DNA from: Arthrinium phaeospermum
Taxonomy: Eukaryota; Ascomycota; Sordariomycetes; Amphisphaeriales; Apiosporaceae
NCBI GenBank assembly: GCA_006503535.1
Contig: QYRS01000010.1
Span: 310,001-374,000, forward strand
DNA: 64,000 bases
Direction of reading: 5' to 3'
Shown in pieces: positions 1 to 10,161 of the stretch; position 1 is the first letter of the stretch, and every line of letters begins with the position of its first letter. Below the pieces are notes generated by a model. It was not told the origin of the DNA. It did no database searches and was given only the letters and a program-made list of their open reading frames with translations. Both the position numbers and the translations under genes were made by a program.

Positions 1-3000
1 CTGTTTTGACGACTTCGAATATCAGCAATGGCCGCCTGCGCATCGATGCGACCGGTCCCCAGGACAAGGCTCAGCAAGCTATCCGGGACTTGGTCCAGCA
101 GATTGGTACCAGGCAGACAATCAAGGTCCCCATCCCCCGCTCCACCAGGGCTCATGTCATTGGAAAGCAGGGCTCCACCATCAAGTCTATCCAGGAGAGG
201 ACGGGCGCCAGGATACAGATGCCCAAGGCCGATGAGGCAGGCGATGACGACGATGACGACGCTATGGTCGACGTCCTCGTGGAAGGCAACACCATCACTG
301 CTGCCGCTGCTCGCGATGCCATCAACCGAATCACCGGCGAACGCTCCTCCAACGTCAGTACCAAGCTCAAGTCGATCCCTGCCGAGTTCTACCCCTTCAT
401 TGCTGGCGCAAACAACAACAGCCGGGAAGCGCTCGAGTCGGACCATGGTGTACAGATCCGTATTCCTCCCCATCAGCCCTGGTCCCATCCTATTCCTGCC
501 GTTCCCAACGCCGGCGAACGCCCCCTGTTCGCACCGGCAAACAACGACAACCACATTCAGCTTGCTGGAGACCGTGCTGCCGTAGCTTCTGCCCGCGCAG
601 CCATCGAGCGTCGCGCCCAGGAGCTCCAGAACCAGTTGCAGATGGACCAGGTTGATATTGCTCGGACTCGTCACCAATTCATCATTGGCGATCGCGGTAT
701 TCCTATGGACGACTTCTTTGCTGAGACCAACTGCGTTATCCTCCTGCCCACAGACGATAGTGCCGAGGCTGTGACCGTCATCGGGCAGGACCAGGATGCT
801 GTGACCCGTGGATTAGAAAAGGCCATGGATCTCGCCATGAGCATCAGCTCTTCGCCCATGGATGTCAGCCGTTCCCACAAGCATGCCGCTGGTGGTGCAT
901 CTGCTTATTCTCGAGATGTATCGCGTTACCTCCGACAACGCAAAGAGATTGAGCGTATCGAGAAGCTCCACAAGATCCATGTCACCACCCCTTATATTGA
1001 TGGTGTGACCTCGCCTTGGGAGCTCTTTGCCAGGGACGCGAAGAACATCATCAAGGCGCAGAAGGAAGTAACATCTATTGTCAGCGGTCTCCCTCCTTCG
1101 AGATTGGCCACTGTTCCTGTTGATCCGTTTTTCCACGCTTACCTGAGAAGCGATGTCAAGCCCAAGGTCCAGTCAGATTACGGCGTTCATCTCGTCGTAC
1201 CTGAGCCTGGACAGGCTTCGTACCCCGTTCTCCTGGTTTACGAAGGAGAGACCGGATCTGAGCCCTACCAGGTACCTCAGAAGGCACCCACTGCGCAAGA
1301 ACTGAAAACGTTCCAGCAAGGCCTTGGGGAAGCACGCAAGCACATCCTCGATCTCATTGGCAAGCAAGAACAACTCAAGGCCGAGACTCTCGAGGTGCCG
1401 ACCAAGTTCCATGAGAAACTGCGCAAGTACATCAAGAAAGAGCAGGACGCTACAGTCCGTAGCGCCGGTCATATTCCTGTGCGCGTGAGTGTCAGGGGTA
1501 CCACGGTTACCATGCGGGGACCTACTTCGGCGGTTGATTCTTTAGCTTCCAAGTCTAGAGCTTTCGTCGAGCAGGAGAAGGAGGATGAGAAGGAGCGTGG
1601 TTTCACCATGAAGTTCGACTTCCCTCAAAAGTTCGCAAACCACTTGATTGGCAAGGGCGGTAGCCACATCAACGAGTTGCGCGAGAAATTTGATGTGGAT
1701 ATCCAAGTTCAGAACGGCGAGGTTGAGCTGAAGGGACCCAAGGCTAAGGCCGAGCGCGCCAAGTCGCACATCAACTCGTTGGCGCGCACCTGGGCCGACG
1801 AGACTAGCCACACTCTCAAGATCGAACCCAAGTTCCACCGTGAACTGATTGGCGCCCAAGGCAGTCAAATTGGCCGTCTTCAGACCCGCTACAATGTCCA
1901 CATCAACTTCCCCCGAACTGGACGCGCTGGCAAGGATGATGATTCGGGTGCTGATGCTGCCAGCGACTCTGGCAAGCCCAAACGCCAACAAGGCGCGGAT
2001 GAGGTTGTTATTCGAGGGCCTAAGAAGGGTGCGGACTCGGCACGTGATGAGGTGTGGGAGCTCTACCAGTTCCTGAAGACAAACTCGCACATCGATACGG
2101 TCACTGTTCAACAGAAGCAGCTGCCATCCCTGATTGGCTCGGGCGGTTCTGCCATGGACGAGCTGCGTGCGGCTACGGGCGCCAAGATTGACATCCCCAA
2201 CGAGCGTAATGAGGACGAAAACACTCTCGTCGATGTTCAGATCAAGGGCTCCAAGACACAGGTTGCAGCAGCCAAGAAGATCCTTGAGGAGAAGAGGGCG
2301 ATCTTCGACGATACCGTTACCAAGACCATCGATGTCGACAGGCAATGGCACAAGATCCTGATCGGACCTGGTGGTGAGTGGAACCCTGCACTTTGCTCCC
2401 CAATTACTTGAACATTAATGCTGATCTGACTTTAGGTGCTACACTGCGGGACATCATCGTCAAGGCCGGTGGACCTGATGACAGACGTCTGCAAGCCAGG
2501 ACAATCCAGTTCCCCAAGCAGGATGCCGACGGCAACTCGATCAAGGTTGAGGGCCGCACAGATGTTGTTGACAAGATTGTCGCTAGCATCGAGGCCATGG
2601 TCACGGAGCGCGCTAGCCAGGTTTCTGAAGTCGTCGACGTGCCTGTTGAGAAGCATCGTACTTTAATTGGACGCGGTGGCGAGGCGAAGCGCAAGATCGA
2701 GTCCGAGTTCAAGGTCTCGATTGACATCCCACGACAGGGCAGCGGCCAGACCGGCGTCAAGATTGTCGGCAAGCCCGCCGATGTCGAGAAGGCCAAGGAG
2801 CATGTTCTTTCGTCCATCAAGGAGCAGGAGGGCGAGACTGTCCAGGTGCCGCGGAAATACCACAATGCCATCTCGGACAACGGTGCTTTCTTCCGGAAGC
2901 TGCGCAACGACCACAAGGTCACCGTGGATCATGCCGGTCAACCGACCCCGTCCAAGGCCAAGCCCTCGAGCGCCCGGGCCAACAACGGACCTACACCGTT

Positions 3001-3406
3001 GATCACCGATGATCCCGAGCAGGCTGCCGAGGCTCACTCGTGGAACATTGTCGATACCGCCTCTACCGAAGAAGGCGATATTCCTTGGGTGCTTAGGGGC
3101 AACGCAGAGAACGTGGAGCGTGTGAAGAAGCTGATCGCATCGGCCCTGGAGCAAGCCCAGAAGAACACGGCGACTGGATACCTCGTCCTCCCGGATCCTT
3201 CTACCTACCGTTATGTCATCGGCCAAGGTGGCTCCAAGGTCAACGCCATCCGCAAGCAGAGCGGATGTAAGATTACCGTGCCTCGTGATCAGGCACGTGA
3301 CGAGGCCATTGAGATCAATGGGTCTCGCGATGGATGTGAGATCGCAAAGGATCTGATTCTCGAGGCCGTACGCGAAGGAGCGGCGTCACGGCAGCAGCGA
3401 GACTAG
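1..3406 (+). CDS. SCP160: Scp160/vigilin-like multi-KH RNA-binding protein (5' partial)
   Basis: Two exons are seen, up to 2373 and 2436-3406, joined across a 62-bp intron (GTGAGT donor, TTTAG acceptor) that restores the KH loop IGPGGATLRD. The reading frame is open to the left edge, so the N-terminus lies outside the window; about 1,110 residues are visible. The protein is a chain of KH domains. GxxG loops include VIGKQGST, IIGDRGIP, LIGKGGSH, LIGAQGSQ, LIGSGGSA, LIGPGGAT, LIGRGGEA and VIGQGGSK, and some repeats are degenerate (FIAGANNN, ISDNGAFF), as is usual in vigilins. Known family role: polysome- and ER-associated mRNA binding. The gene ends with a TAG at 3404. No lesion is seen and composition is normal for the core genome. 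Confidence 0.93.
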
Positions 3407-3720
3407 AGGTACGCTGGCCGGCCCGCTTATCAAGCCAACTCGGGAGATGACAAAAATTTCTGGTAATTCCTCTCGTTCCCAAACATAGAGGAACTGGGTA
3501 GGACTAAGAGGCGTGCGGACATGTGCCGAGAAGCTTACGTGGAGCATTTAAGGCGCACAAAATTCACGAATCCGTAATAATACTGGTAGAGAAAATCTTT
3601 ATAACAAACAACAATTTCACCCATCTGGACAATCTTTCCCTTGGCTGTCTGTGAATTAATATATGTGGCAAGTTTCTCGATGAAATCAGCATGATTATTC
3701 TAACTTATCAGCTATCTGCT
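3407..3720. other. Intergenic, convergent 3' ends
   Basis: This is the space between the converging 3' ends of the KH gene and the epimerase gene. It is AT-richer than its flanks and probably holds both 3' UTRs. Nothing else was recognised. Confidence 0.6.
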
Positions 3721-4674
3721 CTAAAGAATCGAGCCATGTGTTTTAATGAAGTCAACAATGATAGCGGTATCCTCGACCACGGTTGGGCCTGTCGGGTTCC
3801 ATCCCAGCTCCTCCTTGGTCTTGACGCTGGAGGCCCTCTGGTTGGCCCCGGCAAAGCCAAACCAGCCGTAATGGGCCTTGACTTGGTCGGGCTTGAGGCT
3901 GACGGCGGGCAGGCCCAGTCGGCTCCCGATGGCCTCGGCGAGGTCCCTGACGGGCACGGCCTCCTCGCCCACGGCGTGGTAGGCGGCTCCCGACCGCCCC
4001 TTCTCCATGACGAGCCGGTACAGGCGGGCGGCGTCGTCGCGGTGGCAGGCCGACCAGGCGTTGCGGCCGTCGCCCACGTAGGCGGCCGCGCCGTTCCGCA
4101 GGGCCGCGCCGACCAGGACGCTCATGAAGCCCGAGGAGCCGGGCCCGTGCGTCGTGGGCGGCAGGCGCACGATCATGGCGCGGACGGCCTCGGCCGCGTC
4201 GGGGCGGGCGGCGAACTCGCGGCACAGCTCCTCGGACTGGCTGCGCAGGGCGGACCAGGGGTGCGCCGGGTCGGCTCGGTCGTCCTCGGCGGGGTCGTGG
4301 CCCGCTTGGGCTAGCAGGCCCGTCGTGGCCGAGGTGATGACGAGGGGTTTGGCGGTGCCCTCGAGCCCCGCGGCGAGGGCGCCGATGGCGGCGCGGTCCG
4401 TCGCGCAGGCTTCGGCGTACTTGGAGAAGTCGTCGTGGTTGTAGGCGAGGTGCAGCACCGCGTCGCTGGCGGCCGCGGCCCGGCGGAGCAGGGGCAGGTC
4501 CTCGATGGTCCCGCGCAGGGCCTCGACGTCGGCGCCCTGGGCCCGTAGGCTCTCGAGCTGCGCGACGCCGGCGTCACTGCGGGTTAGGCCGACGACGCTG
4601 TGGCCGGCGGATAGCAGCTCGTTGACGACGGCGGTGCCGACGAAGCCGGTGGAGCCGGTGACGAAGACGCGCAT
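3721..4674 (-). CDS. Extended SDR, NAD-dependent epimerase/dehydratase family
   Basis: A single-exon gene of 317 residues. The N-terminus MRVFVTGSTGFVGTAVV is a Rossmann nucleotide-binding loop of the TGxxGxxG type that marks extended short-chain dehydrogenases. A conserved-looking LHLAYNHDDF follows at about residue 95, and PTTHGPG and GDGRNAWSACHRDDAARLY in the second half match the substrate-side part of the family. The classical YxxxK is not obvious; the region after ITSATTGLL may carry an atypical active site, so the reaction is uncertain. Length is normal. GC is very high and the antisense frames are open only as shadows. The gene converges on the KH gene and has its own upstream region. 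Confidence 0.88.
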   Translation of the reverse strand: MRVFVTGSTGFVGTAVVNELLSAGHSVVGLTRSDAGVAQLESLRAQGADVEALRGTIEDLPLLRRAAAASDAVLHLAYNHDDFSKYAEACATDRAAIGALAAGLEGTAKPLVITSATTGLLAQAGHDPAEDDRADPAHPWSALRSQSEELCREFAARPDAAEAVRAMIVRLPPTTHGPGSSGFMSVLVGAALRNGAAAYVGDGRNAWSACHRDDAARLYRLVMEKGRSGAAYHAVGEEAVPVRDLAEAIGSRLGLPAVSLKPDQVKAHYGWFGFAGANQRASSVKTKEELGWNPTGPTVVEDTAIIVDFIKTHGSIL

Positions 4675-5492
4675 GGTGGCAGTGGTAGTAGCGTGTAGGT
4701 AAGTCTATGCAGTTGTGTGTGGTTTACATATATGACAGCGGTTGTGCGCAAGTCGTCAAGATCTGATGATCAGGCTCGCTCCTGGTAAGTAAGAGCGTCA
4801 ACCCCTTTAAATACAGAGTCCATTGTGTATGCCACAGCTCTCTACTCGGACGACCACGGAATTTGCAAACAGCGAAGCTCCGTCCCATACTACATGACGA
4901 CCGACGTCCGCAAAGGAGTCGGTCGGATTCGCATGCCGTGTCTTGCATGTAAACGAATCCTTCGGGCTTATTTCGCTCGGATTTAGCCCCCGATTGACCA
5001 ATTGGGCTTCTAGGCTTTATGCGCGCCGGTGTGCCATATCGCCGGCTCGGGGTGTTCGATAACTCCGAGGGGGCTCAACGCCATCTCAACCACCTGTTTT
5101 TCACATTGACCCCTGGGTAATACACTCGAGCCAAGAGTTATCTCGGAGTGAATCAGTCCCGTTATACCCCCCTGTACAAACCGTCAATGTGCTTATTCTG
5201 AAGATTGAGATGCGATACTGTCACGCCCACTGGCTGATTGATCAAGCTCTCGGATCAGTTTCGCCGGGAGTAGTCGCATGGACTGAATTGTTCTATCTTA
5301 AGAAAACAGCATATATTAATGGGGTATCATCAAAGTGAGCAAATCACGGGCATTCTTGTGTCATTATTGGCCCTTTCCGTTTGAAAGTCACCGGAGACCG
5401 TTTCTAAAGACGAAATCTCCCACAGGCTTCACCGACCTAAAAACACCAGAATACCAAAACCATAGACTTGATATTCGTTGCTCCGAGGGACA
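4675..5492. other. Intergenic: epimerase promoter and P450 3' side
   Basis: About 0.8 kb lies between the epimerase start and the P450 stop. Only short non-coding frames are present. It should contain the epimerase promoter and the P450 3' UTR. No repeat or RNA gene was recognised. Confidence 0.6.
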
Positions 5493-7631
5493 TCATCGGT
5501 TGCCAGTAGCCTTAACCAAGACGCGCAAGTTAAAGTCAGGTATCTCGTGCTCACCAAAATACCGCTTGCGCGGCTTCGTGTTTGGCGGCAGCTTGAAGTC
5601 ATACCGTAATACCATAACGGCCAAAACAAGTTTCATAAGGTCCGTAGCAAAGAAACGGCCAGGGCTAATGAAGTTCTGTTAGCGATCGGGTATAGCCCAT
5701 GGCAAAGAGAAGAGAGGTGTATTCATACCAGACATGTTTCCCATGCCCAAAGGTCAGATACTCTAAACCAGTGCTGGCCGCCTCATGCATCGTAGTGCCG
5801 GTGTGGTGTTCCGCGCGCAGTTTGCTAAAACGGAACCCGTCGAACGCGTCGGGACTAGTGTAAAGGCTTTCGTCCTGGTGGATGGCCACAGTCGGGACAC
5901 CCAAACGTGTGCCTTTGGGGATAACCGTCCCGTCCCGGAAGCGGAATTCTTTTCGTGCAACACGCTTAAGACCAACTGTGGGAAAAGTGGTCAGTGGAGG
6001 ATAGTAGCAAAGTGGAACGGGAGGTGTAAAGGGACACCAAAATTAGACGGATAAAGGGGTACAGACTCATGGATACAGGGTTGATTCTGCCAGCCTCGCG
6101 TACAAAGCTGTCCAGTTTGCTTGCATCGAGCATCGTCTTCTGTGTGATTAACCCGTTCTCACGAAGGGGTAAGATCTCCTGTCGGAGTGCTGATGTGTAC
6201 AAATCTGGTGTCAGAGAAATCTGCATCACGGCGCCAGTCAAGATCTATAGTCGAAGCCGCAGTTAGTGGTTTGCTTGATATCCTTCGACTTGTTTGTTAT
6301 GGATTGTAACGGGTCTTACCGAAGTTGTGGTGTGTATAGCTGATAGGTTCATTCTCATGAGCCGTTCCACAAACTTTGTGACATTTCTCTCACGACTAGG
6401 CGCGGTATCGGCCAACCACTGGAGCAGATCGACTGGCTTGGCCTCCTTTGCTTTGTACGTTTTGCGGAGTCTTGCGAGTACGACACTGTGCATCACCTCC
6501 TCGGCAAACTTCCGCCGTCTCCAGACAGGTGTAAGACGGATCAGGTACCTATGCAGTGGTGAGCTGTTTTGGACATTTGGCTGACGATACGATGTTTCAT
6601 GCAACGAAACATTACATAATGCCAATGGGCATAAAAGGAGATCGCGGGGTATACATACGGTTTCCATGAGTCAGGAAAGGGCCTGATCAGCTCGGCTGAT
6701 ACGAGTACGGCCCTTGTAAAGGCTCGTATGTTGCCCAGGTATACTTCATCTCTGCCTACAACAACGATGAGACGGAATTCGGACTGGCTAGAGGACATGT
6801 AACTCACACAACGGATGTCCAACAAAGGCGTAACTGGCGGCTTGGGCAACGACTTTTTGTATCACATTGTGCAAGGTGATAGGGGTGAAATCTGTTGCAG
6901 AAGTTAGCATACCGTATAGAAAGAAACCGCTTGATGGATAGTACTCACTACTAGGCGATCCTATATGTCTATCCAAAGCAAAGCCGATTTCCTTGACAAG
7001 CCCAGGAGTCAGGGTCCCAATATTCTGGGTGAGCTTTCCAGAGATGAGGCCAAGATGCCATGGGGAGCTGTCTCCCAGAGTCCATTTCGACTGAATCTCC
7101 TAGGTGCGGGATTAGCGATGAAAGAAGCTTGTGCGAGTCTCGTCCTAACGGGGATCTCGTCAGCTTACATCTGCACTTATGTCGAGAAAGCTGAGCACAT
7201 CGGCGGGAGCTGAGAGGAGCTTGGTGGTCAAAGTCAGTATAGGTGGCCGCACAAATAGGAGTAGCTCGGCGATGCTCACCTCGGATATCTTGCCCTTGTC
7301 CGAAAGGAGGATGTACTCCTCCCTTAGCGCTGCAATTTTGAAATAGCCAGATTTGTGCTTCTTGTAGCCCTTTAAGAGATAGTATCGCGGCCTCAGCATG
7401 AACTTGACGGCGCCGCGCCAAGATGAAAAGAAAGGCGCATGGCCATATCCCATGCCATGGACGCCGGGTATCTAATGGCCGTATGTTGTTAGCCAGGTTT
7501 CCTTCAAATGGATTGGTTGATTGTCGTAGAAGCAAACATACCCTTTTGCGCGCCGTGCTATTGTACGACCATATTGCATACGCCACGAAAAGCCCCAAGA
7601 GAACTGCACCACCGACTGAGAGACTCTCCAT
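5493..7631 (-). CDS. Cytochrome P450 monooxygenase, ten exons
   Basis: I assembled ten exons: 7631-7542, 7471-7280, 7219-7169, 7099-6949, 6891-6808, 6755-6659, 6548-6320, 6244-6067, 5975-5729 and 5664-5493. They total 1,491 nt, 496 residues, with every phase matching. The N-terminus has a hydrophobic ER anchor (residues about 7-24) followed by a basic stretch and IPGV. Later motifs are PLCRDE, the I-helix AIHTTTS, the K-helix ExxR as EAGR, and the heme loop FGHGKHVCPGRFF, which is split by the last intron between the TG and C of the ligand Cys codon. All are typical of microsomal fungal P450s of secondary or xenobiotic metabolism. Most donors are GTRNGT-like; the one at 6066 is GTCTGT and is the weakest call. 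The substrate cannot be told. No lesion is seen. Confidence 0.9.
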
Positions 7632-8151
7632 GAGTGCTGTAAATTCCTTGATAAAAGGTATATTTGGCCGCAGGGAAGAGAATGAAGTCAAATGCACCAG
7701 TGGCGCGAGCGACGTGTAGCACGTCCGGCGCCAACAGAGCAAACGATGCCTCGTTGCGTTCCCTATTCATGTCGGGCGAAAACGGCGGAAATGTGTGTGT
7801 GTCCCCTAGGCAGATAAGCAAGCGCCTCCCTTGGATGTCTGAGACAGGTGAGCATCGGAATGAGCGCGGCCAATCGGGAAATTGGACCGCTACACAACTA
7901 CTCGATCAATCGCTAACACTTTTAGCGGCACGACCCTGGCTGACTAGGTCGGTCGCCATCACCCCGCAAAGGGACAGTCGGAGAAGATAAGTATTATATT
8001 GACATGCCAGGATAATTACACTGAAAATTGGTGAAGCTGAGAAACGTGTGTTGAAGTCTCGTGTAAGTCTAGGTGGAGGATAGCCAGTCCTCGGTGCATT
8101 TTCTGCATGAGCAGGACCTTGCTTCATGGAAGTGGTATAACCCGCCTAGAC
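7632..8151. other. Intergenic: P450 promoter
   Basis: About 0.5 kb between the P450 start and the 3' end of the next minus-strand gene. Nothing beyond a presumed promoter and 3' UTR was recognised. Confidence 0.55.
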
Positions 8152-9798
8152 CTATATCCATATCTCCGGGGGCGCCTCAAAACAGTAGAACGACAACGGC
8201 AGCGCCACCGCTAGCGAAACCAGATACACTTTCAGATACACAAGCGCCCGGGACAAGAAGAGCGTGCGCGGGATCCAGGCCAACTGTTCCTTTATACAGC
8301 CAGAAGCCACCCGTACATCTGCTATCACCCTCACCGTTGTTTCCGCCACCGGCTTGGGGATAGACACCGCCCTGATCGCCTCTGCCGTCGCCGCTGATAT
8401 CAAAGCCGACGGACTCATTTTCCGTTTTCGCGATTCATCGCCCGTGGAAGTCTCTGGCTCTGGCCGGCCCTGTGGATAGACCTGTTCGAGGACCTGCCCC
8501 AGGCGCAACTCCTCGTACTGTTCATACGCAACCCCCGGCTGCGCTTCAGCCACCAATTGCTTGAGCCTGGCCACCAAGGCCGGCCTCTCGGGGTGCGCGC
8601 GCGACTTGCGGCACGCCGCGGCCGCGGCCTTGACGATCCCGTCGAGGTGGGATGACAGGGCGACGACGCGCTTCGAGAGCGCCGTCCAGCGTATACGCAG
8701 CTGGTCGAGCTCCTCGTACGTGCCCACGCTCGTACCTGCACTCGCCCTCCTGTTCGCGTTCACGCCCGCCTTGGCTACAGAGCCCCAATCGACCGAACCG
8801 CGGCGCGTCGCCGGCAGGGTGGCGCCGAGCGCCTTCTGCAAGATCCGCAGCTCGTCGACGAGGACGTCGGGTTCGGACGCCAATCGCTTGAGCCTCTCGT
8901 CGTACTCCAAGTCGAACTCTTCCTCCTTCTCCTTTGCCTCGGCCCGGGTTATAGCCGAGGTCACCCAGTTGCCCCAGCGGCGGGTCGAGGGAACTACCTG
9001 GCTCGACAGGCTTAGCAGCTCCGTTACTTGGCCCTTGAGCGCGCACAGCCGGGAGAGGTCGCTGGCGATGCGGTCGTTGATCCGGGTACAGTAGACGATC
9101 CAGCTGCGGGGCCCCATTGTCCGAGACGATGCGCGCGAGGGCGTTCTCGGGGACATTGACCATGTAGAGTCATCGTCCTCATCATGAACTTTGCCTCCAC
9201 CATTGGCTGGACTGCCACTCCCGGGCAGGGGGGTAGGTGGGGTCGCAGCTTGGGGCGTCGAGGACCTGCTGGGCATACGCGCTGGGCCTTTCTTGGAAAT
9301 CTTGGGCTGTGATTTGGTCTGAGAACGGGGAGGGGCCGTCTCTTCCTTCTGTTCCGGTATGTGAGCAAAGGCTGATCGCACTACCTGTCGTCTCTCTTTC
9401 GCAAACTCTCTAACCTACTTTATTCAAAGGAACCTCTTCCTCCACCGTCGCCTCCAGACGCTTGGCTTCGGCTGCAACACCCGAAATGCCACCATCGCCT
9501 ATCGTTGATCTTCTTCGCGTGCCAGTTTCAGTAGGCCACGGCTGTGGTCGTTTCGGAGAAAGGGAGCTGAGGGGGCTGCCTAATGGCCCTACTAGCTGTC
9601 TCAACATGTCAGCTGAATCTGGATTGACGTCGCGCTCGCCCGCCCGCCCTCTCGCATCAACTTTGAACCAGGTTAGCATACCTCATCAGGAAGCGCTTGG
9701 TCATCGATCCTCGCTTGGAATAGCTGGATTTTGGGTTTGACGCTCGCGAGGTCAGCTGCCGTTTGAGGACCAGTCCTGGAACCTTGCTCCAAGGCCAT
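8152..9798 (-). CDS. Unknown coiled-coil protein with C-terminal membrane anchor; apparent frameshift
   Basis: The model starts at ATG 9798. Exon 1 (9798-9682) ends DQALPDE, and a proposed 86-bp intron (9681-9596) follows, with exon 2 starting LVGPLGS. This frame runs to a stop near 9410. The main frame continues from about 9405 to 8152. Between them VEEEVPLNK must join REFAKERRQVV, but no acceptable intron fits, and a single T too many near 9404 would explain it. The protein is rich in Ser/Pro at the start, charged and helical in the middle (KEKEEEFDLEYDERLKRL, then a basic Ser-rich region), and ends with a hydrophobic segment ALVYLKVYLVSLAVALPLSF, a likely tail anchor. I do not recognise the family. 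The start and first intron are tentative; the long frame is convincing coding sequence. Confidence 0.65.
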
Positions 9799-10161
9799 AT
9801 TCAAAGTCGCCTGCGAATCTATGAGACATTTAATTCTGGTAAATGTGGATAGAGCATGGAGGTGTTCTCCCAAACTGCAGCAGGAAATGCAGGAATGTAG
9901 GAACAAGGCAGCTTCCAGCTACCCGATTCTCTTTCAACAAAGAAGCCGGGCTGCAGGGTTTCGAACACACTCGAACGAGGGAGCTATGTCAAAGAATGTC
10001 CTAAGCTAGGGTGAGTAACAGATGAACAAAGACATGATCACGGGTTGATGAACTTTTCAGGATGCGATCGGTCCAAGCAGCGTTTTGACAAAATGGTCAT
10101 GTGAATTTGGAAAATAGATCGGTCTAGATAGATATAGCTCGCTAAAAAAAAAACGTCAGGT
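9799..10161. other. Intergenic
   Basis: The 3' flank of MET10 and the upstream region of the preceding gene. A run of A's near 10144 lies just past the MET10 stop. Nothing else was seen. Confidence 0.55.

Noticed and set aside
1542..2351. Minus-strand 269-codon frame opposite the KH gene
   Set aside because: Shadow of the KH-repeat coding strand; no family resemblance of its own.
6969..7742. Long minus-strand open frame of 257 codons across the P450 5' part
   Set aside because: It runs through introns and in the wrong frame for the P450 exons, which match family motifs; it is a chance open frame.
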